Of a stretch of 14,437 bases of DNA, positions 14,119 to 14,437 are shown piece after piece. The notes under the pieces were generated by a model. That model was not told the origin of the DNA. It did not search any database and saw only the letters and a program-made list of their open reading frames with translations. Source of the stretch: an uncultured Clostridia bacterium. Lineage in GTDB: Bacteria; Bacillota; Clostridia; Oscillospirales; Acutalibacteraceae. Position 1 is the first letter of the stretch; every line of letters starts with the position of its first letter. The stretch lies in NCBI GenBank assembly GCA_937901145.1, contig CALCHE010000201.1, forward strand, positions 1 through 14,437, in the 5' to 3' direction. Made by a program: the position numbers and the translations under genes.

Positions 14119-14437
14119 ATGTTTTCTTTTACAGATAAAGTTTCAGGGCTTTCAGATAAAGCTCTCGCTATGGCTAAGACAGAGTTCGAAGCAATAGATT
14201 CAATCACCGAATACAACCAAAGAAAAATGCTTAAAGCGTTTATTGATAACGGTGTAAGTGAAAATGTGTTTGCTGAAAGCACAGGTTACGGCTACGGTGA
14301 CAGGGGAAGAGAAATAATCGACCGTGTGTTTGCTCAGGCTGTCGGTGCTGAAGATGCGATTGTTAGACATAATTTTACCTGTGGAACTCATACACTCACT
14401 GTTGCTCTTTTCGGTATCCTCCGTCCAGGTGATACTA
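14119..14437 (+). CDS. Methionine gamma-lyase / aluminium-resistance family PLP enzyme (5' part)
   Basis: Only the first 106 codons are present; the gene runs off the right edge. Translation from ATG 14119 gives an N-terminal helical region (SDKALAMAKTEFEAIDSI), then TGYGYGDRGREIIDRVFAQ and GAEDAIVRHNFTCGTHTLTV, ending near LFGILRPGD. These are signatures of the YnbB / Al-resistance family, related to Cys/Met-metabolism fold-type I PLP enzymes; the GTH segment lies in the cofactor-phosphate-binding region. The PLP lysine would be beyond the window. A GAAAGGAAG ribosome binding site (14105-14113) lies inside the end of the previous gene, three bases downstream of which the stop codon ends, so the two are likely co-transcribed. 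True substrate is uncertain for this family. Confidence 0.82.
   Translation, partial: MFSFTDKVSGLSDKALAMAKTEFEAIDSITEYNQRKMLKAFIDNGVSENVFAESTGYGYGDRGREIIDRVFAQAVGAEDAIVRHNFTCGTHTLTVALFGILRPGDT

Overview
This window looks like core chromosome from a low-to-moderate GC Clostridia-type Firmicute, most likely an Oscillospiraceae/Ruminococcaceae-like anaerobe. The reasons are strong AGGAGG-type ribosome binding sites, TTGACA/TATAAT-type promoters, compact operons with ATGA overlaps, a lon-engB pair, a GlpP-family antiterminator and an Al-resistance/methionine gamma-lyase-like gene. The taxonomic placement is inference from gene content and style; no rRNA or other marker is present. I see no tRNA, rRNA, CRISPR array, transposase, integrase or phage gene.

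Left part (1-3770). A ribosomal protein S1-like gene with four S1 domains and an acidic repeat tail reads rightward and ends at an intrinsic terminator. It converges with an unusually long PRPP synthase gene (prs) read leftward, which has its own terminator in the same 96-base gap. Behind prs, also leftward, lies an MscS-family mechanosensitive channel gene.

Metal island (about 3650-6674). A strong rightward promoter overlapped by a symmetric operator drives a Fur-family regulator (probably Zur), an ABC ATPase (ZnuC-like) and a 592-residue protein. That protein joins a ZnuB-like permease to a ZnuA/TroA-like metal-binding protein in one chain. This is the most distinctive part of the window: a complete, probably self-regulated zinc (or Mn) uptake system made from three polypeptides, with the receptor tethered to the permease and altered metal ligands.

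Lon operon (6702-11236). A consensus promoter precedes lon. Tightly packed behind it are engB (ribosome-assembly GTPase), a glpP-family gene and a GNAT acetyltransferase gene, followed after 53 bases by a small DUF378-type membrane protein and an intrinsic terminator.

Peptidase operon (11250 to the right edge). A new consensus promoter precedes two adjacent, overlapping, divergent M42 metallo-aminopeptidase paralogues, a GNAT-like protein with a diverged N-terminal half, and the 5' part of a PLP-dependent methionine gamma-lyase/Al-resistance family gene cut by the window edge. Overlaps and close spacing suggest co-transcription, with a theme of peptide and amino-acid turnover. Most genes are ordinary housekeeping genes, and I found no convincing wholly new system. 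The fused transporter and its operator are the best leads.
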